A DNA stretch of 61,216 nt from Myxococcota bacterium (GCA_030065855.1 JASJCT010000039.1:1-61216); one strand, 5' to 3'. Counted from the stretch's first letter, positions 18,769-28,703 are shown. The notes: generated from the sequence alone by a model not told the origin. Translations and numbers: made by a program.

Positions 18769-20424
18769 ATGCGCCGGCATGGTTCGTGGCCGCAACAGAG
18801 AGGAAGAGAGACCGTGGAACTCAAAAGGCTCGATAAAGAAGAACTGGAAATCATTCTCGGTACCTTGAGAGATTTCGCAGAGCGGGAGATGCCCCTCAGC
18901 CGACGACTGGAGTGGGACAAGGCAGATGTCTGCCCTGAAACCGTCGTACGGCAAATGCTCAGCCCTGACGTGGGGTTGCACCTGGTCTTTATTCCCGAGC
19001 AGTACGACGGCATGGGGGGCGGTGCATATGATGTCTACCGATTGTCTTGTGAATTCGCGAAGATAGACCTGGGTTTGGCCACCGGCATGCTCGCCGTGGC
19101 CCTGGGTACAGACCCCATTCGCGTGGGCTGTACCCACGAGCAAAAACAGCAGTGGATGACCCGTATCGCAAACCAAGGGCTGATCGTGGCCTACGGCGTC
19201 ACCGAGCCCGAAGCCGGGTCCAATGTGGAGAACCTGAAAACCAAGGCCGAGCGGATAACTGACCCAGCCGGCAACATCACCCATTACAGGTTAACTGGCG
19301 TCAAGCAGTTTATCTCCAACGGGGCGATTGCCGATCTCTACACTGTTTTGGCAAAGGCACCGGATGGGCCGACATTTTTCGTGGTGGAGCGCAATACCCC
19401 GGGCCTCAATCCTGGAAAACAAGAGGAAAAACACGGCATTCGGCTTTCCAACACGTCTCAGCTCATTCTCGAGGACGCGGTCATCCCGGCTGAGAACATC
19501 GTGGGCACACAGGAAGGTCAAGGCATCAAGCAATCCAACGAAGTATTCGGGTTTACGCGATTGATGGTGGCAGCGTTTGGCCTGGGTGGGGGCCTGTCCG
19601 CGCTTGAAAAGGCCATTGCCTACTCTAGGGAGCGAAAGCAATTCGGCACCTATCTCCACGAAAAACAGGGATATACCCACAAGCTGCTGGTGCCCAACAG
19701 CGTGCGCCTTGCCGCTGCCCAGGCGTACATTGAATATGTGGCTGATCTGCTCGATTCGAGCGATGCAGACCGCCAAGTAGAGGGATCCGTGGCCAAGCTG
19801 TTTGCCACCGAAGCCGGCAATCAGGCGGCCGAGGATGCGATTCAGGCGTTGGGCGGATACGGCTATTGCCACGAGTACGAGGTTGAAAAAATCAAGCGCG
19901 ACGCAAGAATTCTGACCATCTACGAGGGCACTTCCGAGATCCAACAGAACATTATCGGTGTCTTTAGGATGCGGGAAAACGTGAAATCCAAGGGTGCGTT
20001 CTACGGCAACATGGCAGATGCGGTAGCTGATCTAGATAGTGTGGGGGGCAGCACTGTTGCCCAAGCAGCTCGTTTTCTCTCTGAATGTACGATCCTGGCA
20101 TTTCGCGGCAAGCTCACGAGAAAGCAGCACGCGATATTCGAGCTCGCTTTGGCCATGGCCGACGTGGAGACCGCCGTGGCCCTTTGCCGCGCAGCCGCGA
20201 CATCAGACGATGTCCTCCAAAAGGCCCAGGCACGACTTTGGGCGAGCGAAATCGGCATCTCGGTGCCCACCCGTTTACTAAAGCTCTTTGCCGGTGCAAA
20301 TATCTTAGAAGCTGACAAACTATCGGACCTCATGGCATCAGCAAATCTGCAAAATGCCATTTGCGCTCGACGCAGCAGCCTCGAAGATATGGATTTCGTC
20401 GCAAAACAGATTATAACGGATTGA
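18769..20424 (+). CDS. Acyl-CoA dehydrogenase
   Basis: FAD enzyme that introduces an alpha-beta double bond in acyl-CoA thioesters, 551 residues if the ATG is used. GGAG precedes the ATG at 18769. An in-frame GTG at 18814, with a purine-rich leader, is a plausible alternative, since the first 15 residues are unusually polar. Recognised motifs are AYGVTEPEAGSN, ALGGYGYCHEYEVEK and the catalytic region TIYEGTSEIQ. An extra C-terminal extension of about 150 residues resembles the long acyl-CoA dehydrogenases of deltaproteobacteria. Chain-length preference cannot be read. No ETF or enoyl-CoA hydratase gene is adjacent. Confidence 0.9.
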   Translation: MRRHGSWPQQRGRETVELKRLDKEELEIILGTLRDFAEREMPLSRRLEWDKADVCPETVVRQMLSPDVGLHLVFIPEQYDGMGGGAYDVYRLSCEFAKIDLGLATGMLAVALGTDPIRVGCTHEQKQQWMTRIANQGLIVAYGVTEPEAGSNVENLKTKAERITDPAGNITHYRLTGVKQFISNGAIADLYTVLAKAPDGPTFFVVERNTPGLNPGKQEEKHGIRLSNTSQLILEDAVIPAENIVGTQEGQGIKQSNEVFGFTRLMVAAFGLGGGLSALEKAIAYSRERKQFGTYLHEKQGYTHKLLVPNSVRLAAAQAYIEYVADLLDSSDADRQVEGSVAKLFATEAGNQAAEDAIQALGGYGYCHEYEVEKIKRDARILTIYEGTSEIQQNIIGVFRMRENVKSKGAFYGNMADAVADLDSVGGSTVAQAARFLSECTILAFRGKLTRKQHAIFELALAMADVETAVALCRAAATSDDVLQKAQARLWASEIGISVPTRLLKLFAGANILEADKLSDLMASANLQNAICARRSSLEDMDFVAKQIITD

Positions 20425-20555
20425 TAGACACGCTGTTTATGTGCATACTTCTTTTGCAAGGTGTTTGTGTTCGTGAGTTGAACGACTTTGTTGGCGTTTA
20501 CAAAATTAGGGCTCGGCGTTCTAGCCGCTAACCGCGATTCTGGTACATTCCTCCC

Positions 20556-21551
20556 ATGAGAATACTCATCACTGGAGGCGCTGGCTTTATCGGTTCCCAC
20601 TTGGCAGAACGACTGCTCACGGAAACCCACGAAGTTGTGTGCCTCGACAATTTCAACGATTTTTACGATCCGGTACTAAAACAACGAAATATCGAAAAGG
20701 CGCTGTCCTATCGCCGATACACATTGATAACGGGCGATATTTTAGATGTAGACCTTCTCGAGCAGGTATTTGGCGATACATTCGACGCGGTGGTCCATCT
20801 CGCGGCTTATGCGGGTGTCCGTCCGTCGATTGAGCGACCGAGCACGTACCAGCGGGTGAACGTCGAGGGTACGGTAAACCTTCTCGAACAGTGTCGGATC
20901 CACAACATCCCCAAGTTCATCTTTGCCTCCTCTTCCTCTGTGTACGGGGGGCGCACTGACGTGCCGTTTCGGGAAACCGACGATGTGACCCGCCCCATCT
21001 CCCCCTATGCCGCGACTAAAGTAGCCGGGGAAGCCCTGTGTCATACGTTCCATCACCTGTTCGGCATCAATATTTACGCGCTTCGGTTTTTTACCGTGTA
21101 CGGGCCCAGACAGCGCCCGGAAATGGCCATCCATTTGTTTGCAAGTCACATCTTGCGCGGCGAGCCGTTGCCCTTATTCGGAAACGGGAAGTCAGCGCGA
21201 GATTATACCTACATCGATGACATTATCGACGGCGTGGTTGCTGCTATCTCCCATTGCGACGGGTTCAGCGTGATCAATCTGGGTGGATCAAACACCACTG
21301 CTCTCAATGATCTCGTGGATATTATCGGCAATCGACTTGAATTGACACCGCTGATTAAGCAGGCACCCGATCAACCCGGCGACGTGCCGATTACCTTTGC
21401 CGATGTTGAACGGGCAAAGGCGGTATTGGGGTATGCACCCAAGGTCGACATCCGCGAGGGTATTGACAGGTTTTGCGCATGGCTCGAAAAACAGCGCCCT
21501 TCTGAAGTTTGGGAAGAAGGTCCTGCTACTGCGACCCTGCCGCCCAGATAA
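20556..21551 (+). CDS. NAD-dependent epimerase, UDP-glucuronate 4-epimerase-like
   Basis: A 331-residue extended short-chain dehydrogenase acting on nucleotide sugars. The Rossmann motif GGAGFIGSH is at residues 7-15, the NAD ribose-binding region reads VCLDNFNDFYDP, and catalytic SSSVYGG and Y151-x3-K155 (SPYAATK) are present. Its overall sequence most resembles UDP-glucuronate 4-epimerases (GalU-A type), which supply UDP-galacturonate for surface polysaccharide. UDP-glucose 4-epimerase is the alternative. It stands alone rather than in a polysaccharide cluster. Confidence 0.87.
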   Translation: MRILITGGAGFIGSHLAERLLTETHEVVCLDNFNDFYDPVLKQRNIEKALSYRRYTLITGDILDVDLLEQVFGDTFDAVVHLAAYAGVRPSIERPSTYQRVNVEGTVNLLEQCRIHNIPKFIFASSSSVYGGRTDVPFRETDDVTRPISPYAATKVAGEALCHTFHHLFGINIYALRFFTVYGPRQRPEMAIHLFASHILRGEPLPLFGNGKSARDYTYIDDIIDGVVAAISHCDGFSVINLGGSNTTALNDLVDIIGNRLELTPLIKQAPDQPGDVPITFADVERAKAVLGYAPKVDIREGIDRFCAWLEKQRPSEVWEEGPATATLPPR

Positions 21552-21667
21552 ATGATCGAAAATTTGGGCAGCGTTTTCCTTGTCCGAATCGCTTCATGCG
21601 TGCAAAATGCACTCAAACCAGATTGGCAGCCCGGGCGTTAGTTTGGACTGAGCAGGAATGATATTAC

Positions 21668-23071
21668 ATGTTCATTAAATGCCCAAATTGTTCGATTGAC
21701 TACGAGGTTCCGGACAAACATATCACTGACAAGCCCCGCAAGTTGCGCTGCTCTCAGTGCAAGAATATCTTCGCCGTTGCCCGTCGTGGCAGCTCTATCC
21801 CCATTGGGTTCGAGGTATATGCTGGCAGAAACGCGGTCCAATATGCCGAATTCGTATACCTCAGGCGCACGCCGGATAAAACCGAGGAAACGGACGCGCC
21901 CACGTCACGGACAGAGCACGACCAAACGCTGGTAGGCATTCCACAACCAAAAATCATTGACGATAAAGAGCCAAATGTAGCACAGGTGCAACAGGTATCA
22001 GATACATCACGAGTGGCGGTTGGTGGAGGCCCAACAGCTGCGGTCGGCAGCGCACCCCTTCCAGCAACGGATCCGGCTGACCTACCTCCGTCCCCTGCCA
22101 TCCCACCTACTGATGCCGGTCACCAATTGGATAATGACGTTGTTGAGCAGGCGATTCGACGCGCCCAGGAACGCGTAAGACAAAAGGCTCAGGAGCGCGC
22201 CGAGTCCACTGCACCCGACCCTTTACAGGCGTCATCGTCCCAATCCCAAGGTGAGGAGCTGGCCTCACCACCTCCTGAAACCAACGCGGCCGCTGTATCG
22301 CCGCCTCTGGTCGCATCAACGCCAGCTAAATCGGCACCGATCGCATCGTCGCCAGTTGAATCGGCACCGGCTGAATCGGAGCCAGTGGCATCATCGCCAG
22401 TGGCATCATCGCCGGTCCCATCGACGTCAACGGTGCCGGACATCTACGACAGCGCGGTCGCCACCTGGGAAACAGAAGCGCCCCTTGAGCTCGACGATTA
22501 TGTTGCAAAGTCCGCGCCCTCGGCAGCCCAAATGGCGGGCAAGGTAATGTTCGTCCTGGTTATCGCCGTGACTGTTTTTTTTGTTTTTGTGGCATTTCGC
22601 AATGACTGGGAGTTGTCTTTTGACAAGCTCGGCGACCAAATCGGCACTGCCTTTTCAACAGGATCAAGCACGGCGCTTCCAGCTGAGTTGGAAGGCCTTG
22701 AGGTGATTATCAGAGAGCGCCGCGTGCTCCATCGAAACCGCAAGCCACCGCTGCTCATCGTCACGGGTCGGGTCTTCAACAACACCCCCTATCGGCGCGC
22801 GCGTCTCCTGCTCATTGGAAGTGTTTTAGACGCCGATGATAAGCTGCGCAGGCAAGCGCGCCTACCCTGTGACAAAGTGATTTCAGATGCTCTGCTAAAA
22901 AAGGCGCGTGCTGTGGTCCCCCTGTATAGAGACAGGGACGGCTTTCACAATTGCAAAATCGGGCCCGAGTCTACTGCCGTATTCCAGCTCGTATTCGAGG
23001 ACCCCCCACAGGACTTTGACGATACGTTCCGAGTCGAAGTAATGCCGGTCGTCGCAAGCGCTTCAGACTGA
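21668..23071 (+). CDS. MJ0042-type zinc-ribbon membrane protein (DUF3426-like)
   Basis: A 467-residue protein. The first 40 residues form a zinc ribbon, FIKCPNCSIDYEV...LRCSQCKNIF, with two CxxC pairs (MJ0042 family). Residues about 70-270 are a disordered Pro/Ala/Ser-rich linker with tandem motifs of the (A/V)ESAP, VASSPV type, clearly expanded by short repeats. One transmembrane helix is at about 292-310 (VMFVLVIAVTVFFVFVAF). The C-terminal 140 residues resemble DUF3426, a beta-sandwich found in such proteins (ERRVLHRNRKPPLLIVTGRVFNN). Its function is unknown; in myxobacteria such zinc-ribbon proteins occur near motility and signalling genes. Confidence 0.75.
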   Translation: MFIKCPNCSIDYEVPDKHITDKPRKLRCSQCKNIFAVARRGSSIPIGFEVYAGRNAVQYAEFVYLRRTPDKTEETDAPTSRTEHDQTLVGIPQPKIIDDKEPNVAQVQQVSDTSRVAVGGGPTAAVGSAPLPATDPADLPPSPAIPPTDAGHQLDNDVVEQAIRRAQERVRQKAQERAESTAPDPLQASSSQSQGEELASPPPETNAAAVSPPLVASTPAKSAPIASSPVESAPAESEPVASSPVASSPVPSTSTVPDIYDSAVATWETEAPLELDDYVAKSAPSAAQMAGKVMFVLVIAVTVFFVFVAFRNDWELSFDKLGDQIGTAFSTGSSTALPAELEGLEVIIRERRVLHRNRKPPLLIVTGRVFNNTPYRRARLLLIGSVLDADDKLRRQARLPCDKVISDALLKKARAVVPLYRDRDGFHNCKIGPESTAVFQLVFEDPPQDFDDTFRVEVMPVVASASD

Positions 23072-23641
23072 AATATATTGCTTTCCATCCTCAAATGCCT
23101 GCCCCACAACCTCTCCCAGGGCGCGGTATTTAGATTCTGACGTGACGTAGATCAGGGGATCGAGGCGGCTGGCATCCACACTGCCCATGTCCGTCAGGAC
23201 AGCTTCATCGACCTGGGTTTCTAGAACTTCACCAATGCAAAACGTATGGGTTCCAAGGGCGACTTGCTCAACCAACGTGCATTCTAAATTCACGGGGCAG
23301 TCGATCAGAATCGGGGCGTTCACGGTATCCCCTTTTACAGTCTCGATGTCTGCAACCGACAGTTTTTTCGGTTCCTTTGCTCCGGAGACGATGCCTAGGA
23401 AATCTACTTTAGCGGCCAGTGACGTATTGGGAACAGCGAGGGTAAATGCCTGGTTCTGCTGTAGGTTTGCAAACGTGAGGCGACTCTTGCGTATGGCCAC
23501 GCCCACGCACACCGGTCGATGGCAACACACGCTGGCCCAGGCAGCGGTCATGGCGTTGGGCGTACCGTCTTCGGAGTAGGTACCCACGAGCACCGCAGGC
23601 ATGGGGAAAATAAGGGGCTTTGGTCCAATTCTCTTTCTCAT
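23063..23641 (-). CDS. Flavin reductase family protein (FMN-binding)
   Basis: A 192-residue split-barrel FMN-binding protein. The ATG at 23641 begins MRKRIGPKPLIFPMPAVLVGTY, the typical N-terminus of flavin reductase/flavoredoxin-like proteins; GTYSEDGTPNAMTAAW and CCHRPVCVGVAIRKSR follow. The longer open frame reaching 23812 runs through tRNA genes and is an artefact. It transfers reducing equivalents via FMN, probably in an anaerobic or sulfur-related setting; the substrate is unknown. It starts only 15 bp after the mature 3' end of tRNA-Lys, so tRNA processing may set its mRNA 5' end. It overlaps the 3' end of the convergent zinc-ribbon gene by 9 bp. Confidence 0.85.
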   Translation of the reverse strand: MRKRIGPKPLIFPMPAVLVGTYSEDGTPNAMTAAWASVCCHRPVCVGVAIRKSRLTFANLQQNQAFTLAVPNTSLAAKVDFLGIVSGAKEPKKLSVADIETVKGDTVNAPILIDCPVNLECTLVEQVALGTHTFCIGEVLETQVDEAVLTDMGSVDASRLDPLIYVTSESKYRALGEVVGQAFEDGKQYISV

Positions 23642-23656
23642 GGAGCTCTTCTTCTT

Positions 23657-23733
23657 TGGTGCGCCAACCAGGGATCGAACCTGGGACCCGCGGATTAAGA
23701 ATCCGCTGCTCTGCCTAGCTGAGCTATTGGCGC
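23657..23733 (-). tRNA. tRNA-Lys (CTT anticodon)
   Basis: Cloverleaf on the minus strand with 7-bp acceptor stem GCGCCAA/TTGGCGC, anticodon loop TTCTTAA (anticodon CTT), a GGTTCGATCCC T-arm, and an encoded CCA end. It is the last of three tandem tRNA genes, 15 bp ahead of the flavin reductase gene. Structure is complete. Confidence 0.95.
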
Positions 23734-23753
23734 ATGCAGTGCCTGTTGCGCGG

Positions 23754-23827
23754 CGCGCCCGGGGTGACTTGAACACCCGACCTGCGGATTCGAAGTCCGA
23801 CGCTCTATCCAACTGAGCTACGGGCGC
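23754..23827 (-). tRNA. tRNA-Arg (TCG anticodon)
   Basis: Minus-strand cloverleaf with acceptor stem GCGCCCG/CGGGCGC, D-arm GTAGCTCAGTTGGATAGAGC, anticodon loop CTTCGAA (anticodon TCG) and a normal T-arm. The bases after the discriminator G read CCG, so the CCA end is not encoded and would be added after transcription. It lies between the His and Lys genes. Confidence 0.94.
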
Positions 23828-23891
23828 CTATGGCCGTCCCCGGCGCGGGTATCCATTTAATGGGCTTTCCCTTGGATGTCAACCCGCATAG

Positions 23892-23964
23892 GGTGAGTGA
23901 CGGGGCTTGAACCCGCAACATCCGGAGCCACAGTCCGGTGCTCTACCATTGAGCTACACCCACC
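23892..23964 (-). tRNA. tRNA-His (GTG anticodon)
   Basis: Minus-strand cloverleaf with acceptor stem GTGGGTG/CACTCAC. A genome-encoded extra G at position -1 pairs with the discriminator C, the identity element of tRNA-His. Anticodon loop CTGTGGC gives GTG. The following bases are CCT, so no encoded CCA. It is the first gene of the His-Arg-Lys cluster. Confidence 0.95.
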
Positions 23965-24162
23965 GCAAACTGTTAAAGAACACACCGCGACGGCGCTGGT
24001 GGATTATATGCGCCCATCGCGAGTTGGCAACTGCCTTTTTTACCCCACACCAAATACCCGTTCGATTGTTGCCATTATACCCGCCATGACTACAATCATC
24101 GCGACCCAGTGCCTGTTGCGCTCGTCAAGGGATGGGGACCACGGGATGGGGACGGAGGTTTG

Positions 24163-25965
24163 ATGGTGAATCCCAATACGATTCGAAATTTTTCGATAGT
24201 GGCCCATATCGACCACGGTAAATCAACCCTTGCCGATCGGATCCTCGAGATGACCGGCGCTGTTGAGAGCCGTGCCTTAAAAGCGCAACACCTCGATAAA
24301 ATGGCCCTCGAGCGGGAGCGGGGTATCACCATCAAAGCCCAAACCGCCCGGTTGTCCTACACCGCCCGAGACGGCCAGGTCTATCTGTTAAATCTCATCG
24401 ATACGCCGGGTCACGTGGATTTCCACTACGAGGTGGAGCGATCCCTGCAGGCGTGCGAGGGCGCGGTATTGCTCGTCGACGCGACCCAGGGCGTTCAGGC
24501 ACAGACCCTGGCAAATGCCTACCTGGCCATTGAAGCAGACCTGGAGATCATCCCGGTCGTGAATAAATTGGACGCCCAGGGCGCAGACCCTGACAGCACC
24601 CTCTCCCAAATCGAAGAAGTCGTCGGCCTCGACACAAATGAGGCACTGCAGATATCAGCGAAAACTGGCGATGGCATTGCAGATCTTCTCGAGGCGATCA
24701 TCGCCCGGGTGCCACCGCCCGAGGCCCAGGACGAGGATCCCCTTCGCGCGCTCATTGTCGATTCTTGGTATGATGCCTATCGCGGTGCTGTGGTTCTCAC
24801 GCGCATTTTTTCAGGTGCGCTTTGCCCGGGTCAAAAAATCAAGTTCATGTCCACCGGTCGAGATTACGACGTCTCAGAAATAGGTGTCTTTACACCGGAT
24901 GCCAAAAAAGTGGAAAGACTCGGTCCTGGAGAGGTCGGCTACATTATCTGCTCGATAAAATCGGTCCACGATACGCCAATTGGCGATACCATCACCCTTT
25001 CCAAAGCACCTTCAGCAGATCCCCTGCCCGGGTTTCGAACGGTTAAACCAGTGGTGTTTTGCGGGGTCTTTCCCACGGATCCGGGCGGCTATGAGGATCT
25101 TAGGGACTCATTGGACAAGCTCGTGCTGAACGATGCCTCGTTTGTCTTTGAGCCAGAAACCTCGGAAGCCCTGGGGTTTGGATTTCGGTGTGGATTCCTG
25201 GGCCTGTTGCACATGGATATCATTCAAGAGCGCCTAGAACGAGAATACGACTTGGACATCATTACTACCGCACCCACGGTGGTCTACAAAGTGAACATGC
25301 GGGAAGGCGAGGTACTGGAAATCGATAACCCGGCCAAGGCCCCAGAACCGGGCAAGTATGAATCCATCGAAGAGCCGTTTATCCGGGCGACAATTCACGT
25401 GCCATCCGATCACGTGGGCGGTGTTATCAAATTGTGTGAGGATCGTCGAGGCACTCAGGAGAGCTTGAGTTATGCCGGGCCGGGTCGGGTCATCCTCATC
25501 TATGCCCTGCCCATGGCCGAAGTACTGTACGATTTTCACGACAAGTTGAAATCGGTCACCCGGGGATATGCCTCGATGGATTACGAGGTGATCGGCCACC
25601 GCGCCGGTAACCTGGTACGGCTCGATATCCTCGTCAACGGCGCGCCCGTGGATGCCTTGTCTGCCATTGTGCACGCCGACAATACCTACCTTATCGGACG
25701 GGATCTCACCCGTAAAATCAAAGAGCTCGTGCCCAGACAACAATTCGAAGTGGCGGTCCAAGCAGCCATTGGCACCCGGGTCATTGCGCGCACGAACGTC
25801 AAGGCCCTGCGCAAGAACGTCACGGCAAAGTGCTATGGTGGGGACATCTCGAGAAAGCGCAAGCTCCTCGAAAAACAAAAGGCAGGTAAACGAAGGATGA
25901 AGGCCGTCGGCAACGTGGTGATTCCACAGGAGGCCTTTTTAGCCCTTCTCAAAATCGATCGCTAG
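24163..25965 (+). CDS. lepA: Elongation factor 4 (LepA)
   Basis: Ribosome-bound GTPase that back-translocates tRNAs and aids initiation/biogenesis. Starting at the ATG at 24163 (GGAGG 4 bp upstream) gives 600 residues, the standard size; the upstream in-frame ATG at 24109 has no support. G-motifs are seen: AHIDHGKST (G1), RGITIKAQ (G2), DTPGHVD (G3), NKLD (G4). The EF4-specific C-terminal domain ends with [25 protein letters not shown], split here for brevity. No defects. It is divergent from the tRNA cluster. Confidence 0.97.
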   Translation: MVNPNTIRNFSIVAHIDHGKSTLADRILEMTGAVESRALKAQHLDKMALERERGITIKAQTARLSYTARDGQVYLLNLIDTPGHVDFHYEVERSLQACEGAVLLVDATQGVQAQTLANAYLAIEADLEIIPVVNKLDAQGADPDSTLSQIEEVVGLDTNEALQISAKTGDGIADLLEAIIARVPPPEAQDEDPLRALIVDSWYDAYRGAVVLTRIFSGALCPGQKIKFMSTGRDYDVSEIGVFTPDAKKVERLGPGEVGYIICSIKSVHDTPIGDTITLSKAPSADPLPGFRTVKPVVFCGVFPTDPGGYEDLRDSLDKLVLNDASFVFEPETSEALGFGFRCGFLGLLHMDIIQERLEREYDLDIITTAPTVVYKVNMREGEVLEIDNPAKAPEPGKYESIEEPFIRATIHVPSDHVGGVIKLCEDRRGTQESLSYAGPGRVILIYALPMAEVLYDFHDKLKSVTRGYASMDYEVIGHRAGNLVRLDILVNGAPVDALSAIVHADNTYLIGRDLTRKIKELVPRQQFEVAVQAAIGTRVIARTNVKALRKNVTAKCYGGDISRKRKLLEKQKAGKRRMKAVGNVVIPQEAFLALLKIDR

Positions 25966-26027
25966 CCCCTGCCGTCCCCGGTTTAACCCCCATTTCCCCA
26001 TTTCCTCTGTGCCCATCTCCTGACATA

Positions 26028-26975
26028 ATGAAGCGCATGGGATCGCGCACCAAGACTGGAACAGCCGGATCTACCCTCGGACGCCTTTTTTTGCCCCTTG
26101 CGTCCCTAGTGGTGCTGGCCATCTGCTGGCGCTTGGACCTGAAATGGATGACCGTGCCGATTGTGGGCTTCCTTGTCGTTTATTATTTCGTCCTGCCGAG
26201 ACTGATCAGCTCTCGCTTAGACCGATTTCGACGCGAGGCACTCAGGCTGCTGGCAATTGGTAAGCCCCAAGATATTCAAGGACTTGTACGGCGAAATGTT
26301 CTGCTTCAGCTTTTTGGACCGCGTGCGATCCTGGATGCAAAGTTGGCGCTCGCCTTTGCTGCAAGTGGGCAGTACTTGAGATCCATTGCCCACTTCGAAC
26401 GGGCGCTGCCCACAGCGATCGAACAAGAGCGCATCCCATTGCGCATCGGACTTGCAAAGGCCCTGTTCGTCACGGGTGACCTGGCGCGCGCCGCAGCTGA
26501 AGGGCAAAAAGTGTTGGACCAGGGAACGCGATTGCCCGAGCTATTGGCCATCGTGGCCCGTTCCCGAGTGGGCCTGGCAAAAAACGACGATGTCACCCGC
26601 GCGTTGATAGAAGAGGGATTCAGGCTTGCCGAAGATGGGGACCCACGGCTCATGCTCGAGTTGACGCGCATCGAACTGGCACTCGCCACAGGCAGATCCC
26701 CTGGACAAGTGCCAGATGCAGCAGATTCGCAGCAGGGGTTTATCAGGGCCTGGATTCATCTCGTCCGCGGCCTGGTGCGCCACCACCAACAGGATGCCGC
26801 AGCAGCAAAAAAAGGGTATGATCGGTGCATTAAAACAGACGCCAACTGCTTTGCAGCAGCAGTGGCCAGGGAGCGCCTCCTGTCCGTAAACAGTGAGCCA
26901 GAGAGTCGTAGCTCACCGCCGGTCAGTCGTCAGGATGCGCCAGTGCGCAGAAAGAAAAAAAGGCGCAAACGGTGA
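26028..26975 (+). CDS. Membrane-anchored TPR-like protein
   Basis: A 315-residue protein of unknown function. Two N-terminal hydrophobic helices (LFLPLASLVVLAICW about 20-34, and VPIVGFLVVYYFVLP about 43-57) anchor it, and the rest is helical with TPR-like units: AKLALAFAASGQYLRSIAHFERALP, then LAKALFVTGDLARAAAEGQKVL. The C-terminal tail is strongly basic (RRKKKRRKR). No ribosome-binding site is obvious before the ATG at 26028. Such proteins usually scaffold partners; none is identifiable here. Confidence 0.65.
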   Translation: MKRMGSRTKTGTAGSTLGRLFLPLASLVVLAICWRLDLKWMTVPIVGFLVVYYFVLPRLISSRLDRFRREALRLLAIGKPQDIQGLVRRNVLLQLFGPRAILDAKLALAFAASGQYLRSIAHFERALPTAIEQERIPLRIGLAKALFVTGDLARAAAEGQKVLDQGTRLPELLAIVARSRVGLAKNDDVTRALIEEGFRLAEDGDPRLMLELTRIELALATGRSPGQVPDAADSQQGFIRAWIHLVRGLVRHHQQDAAAAKKGYDRCIKTDANCFAAAVARERLLSVNSEPESRSSPPVSRQDAPVRRKKKRRKR

Positions 26976-26992
26976 TCCTTGTAAATGACGCG

Positions 26993-27928
26993 TTATGCGC
27001 TTGAATGTGCTGCTATCCATTGAAATACGTCCTGATATACTTCTTGCCGGTTGGTTTCATTTAGCATTTCGTGCCTGCCATCGGGATAAAGTTTGAGCGT
27101 TACGTCCTTTATGCCGGCCTTTTTGAATTTGTCGTAGACGTCTCGAACCCCTTTGGCGTTGCCGCCCACTGGATCCCGCTCTCCTGAAAAAATATAGATG
27201 GGCAAATCCACTGGCATTTTTTTAATATTTTTTATCTTGTTGATACTCATCACGCCTGTAAACAGATCATAGAAAAACCCAGCTGAAAAAACCCCACCGC
27301 AGTATGGATCTCGAATATATGCATCTACTTGCTGCTCATCTCGACTGAGCCAATCATACCCCGTGCGATTTGGTTTGAACCGCGCGTTGAATTGGCCAAA
27401 CGTCAGTTTGTCGAGGAGCTCGCTTTTGCCCCGTTTTCCCCTGATTTTCATTTCCACTTTGCAGATCAAGATACCGAGGTGCCCCAGCATTCCCGGATCG
27501 CTACTCATCCCGGAAAGTATTGCCCCATCTATGTTTCGGCCATATTGAAACAGGAAGCTCCTCAGAACGCTAGAGCCCATACTGTGGCCAAAGATAAAAA
27601 AGGGCACGTTGGGATGCGCATCCTTGATCCATTCAGAAACAGCGCGTAGATCTTCCTTTACCAACTCCCAGCCATTTGCTTCTGAAAAAAAACCAACATC
27701 ACTGAGGGACTTAGCTGTCTTGCCGTGACCCCGGTGATCGTAGGCATACACGGCGATTCCTTTAGATGTCAGAAACGCGGCAAAATCCCCATATCGGCCG
27801 GCATGCTCGGCCATGCCGTGGCTGATCAACAGGGCGGCCGTTGTCTGATCCGAATACTCCGGTAGCCATTTAAAGCCGTGCAACTCTATTTGATCCGGTG
27901 TTCGAAGCGAAAAATGCGCTGATTTCAT
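26993..27928 (-). CDS. Alpha/beta hydrolase, lysophospholipase-like
   Basis: A 311-residue monoacylglycerol lipase/lysophospholipase L2-type hydrolase. Elements in order: LISHGMAEHAGRY (oxyanion region, residues 35-46), AYDHRGHGKT, nucleophile elbow GHSMG with Ser116, acid in FSGERDPVGG (about 245), and catalytic His in YPDGRHEML (about 290). It has no signal peptide, so it is cytoplasmic. It lies 31 bp downstream of the SDR gene on the same strand and may be cotranscribed. The substrate is likely a lipid ester; exact specificity is unknown. Confidence 0.87.
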   Translation of the reverse strand: MKSAHFSLRTPDQIELHGFKWLPEYSDQTTAALLISHGMAEHAGRYGDFAAFLTSKGIAVYAYDHRGHGKTAKSLSDVGFFSEANGWELVKEDLRAVSEWIKDAHPNVPFFIFGHSMGSSVLRSFLFQYGRNIDGAILSGMSSDPGMLGHLGILICKVEMKIRGKRGKSELLDKLTFGQFNARFKPNRTGYDWLSRDEQQVDAYIRDPYCGGVFSAGFFYDLFTGVMSINKIKNIKKMPVDLPIYIFSGERDPVGGNAKGVRDVYDKFKKAGIKDVTLKLYPDGRHEMLNETNRQEVYQDVFQWIAAHSSA

Positions 27929-27959
27929 TGTCTACCCTTTAAGGCGCATGCAACGCGCA

Positions 27960-28703
27960 CTAGTAGCCGTAAAGCGCGCTTCTTACGTGCCTGCCGCCAT
28001 CGACGAAGATGATCTGCCCAGTAATAAAATCGCTCCTGATGAGAAAGTCAACCGCTGCCACCACACTGTCGGCGTCTCCGAATCGCTTCAGGGGGAGCGT
28101 GTGTTTGTTCTTCTCGAGGTAGGTCTCGTCTTCACCCGGTGGTGGAAGCACCAATCCAGGTGCCACACCGCCAACGCGGATAGATGGGGCCAATTCCAAA
28201 GCGAGGATCCGGGTCATGGCGTAGAGCATGCGCTTGCTCAGATGGTAGGCGGCGTGGGCATCATCCGTGCCAGTGATTCGGCTGTCGAGGAGGTTGATGA
28301 TCACGCCATTGCTCGCCTGATCGGCAAATGCGCGCGAGAGTAACAGGGGCGCAAACGCGTTGACCTGGATATTTAAATCGAGATCTTCACCTGAGAATTC
28401 TGTAATCCGATTCTTAGGGAAAATAGACGCGCTGTTCACGAGGATGTCCACAGGGCCGGCGAGCCCATTGACCCGCGCCATTGCTTCCTGGGTTTCGACC
28501 CGACTGGACAGGTCCCAATTTAGCTTCCAGGCCTTGACATCAAAAGAGGCCAGCTCATCGATGAGTGCGTCAGCAGCACTTGCGGATGTGTTGTAGTGGA
28601 CGACCACATTTGCCCCGGACTGGGCAAGCCCCAAACAAATGGCGCGTCCGATCCGCTTGGCCCCCCCAGTTACGAGGGCGGTTCGATTTTTAAGGTCATA
28701 CAT
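27960..28703 (-). CDS. SDR oxidoreductase, pteridine-reductase-like
   Basis: A 247-residue classical short-chain dehydrogenase. The ATG at 28703 (AAGGA upstream) starts MYDLKNRTALVTGGAKRIG; the further upstream start at 28760 gives an implausible leader. TGGAKRIG (residues 12-19) with its basic residue is the NADPH signature of pteridine reductases (FolM/PTR1 type), and Y-x3-K appears as YHLSK. The end of the protein has GQIIFVDGGRHV. It may reduce dihydrobiopterin/dihydromonapterin-type pterins; a general NADP-dependent SDR is the alternative. Confidence 0.82.
   Translation of the reverse strand: MYDLKNRTALVTGGAKRIGRAICLGLAQSGANVVVHYNTSASAADALIDELASFDVKAWKLNWDLSSRVETQEAMARVNGLAGPVDILVNSASIFPKNRITEFSGEDLDLNIQVNAFAPLLLSRAFADQASNGVIINLLDSRITGTDDAHAAYHLSKRMLYAMTRILALELAPSIRVGGVAPGLVLPPPGEDETYLEKNKHTLPLKRFGDADSVVAAVDFLIRSDFITGQIIFVDGGRHVRSALYGY

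Noticed and set aside
23642..23812. N-terminal extension of flavin reductase frame
   Set aside because: It runs antisense-free through tRNA-Lys and part of tRNA-Arg on the same strand; translating tRNA sequence is an artefact. Start at 23641 matches the family.
23737..24121. 15-bp direct repeat cagtgcctgttgcgc at both ends of the tRNA cluster
   Set aside because: Too short and without an integrase gene to call attachment sites; may be chance or a small duplication.
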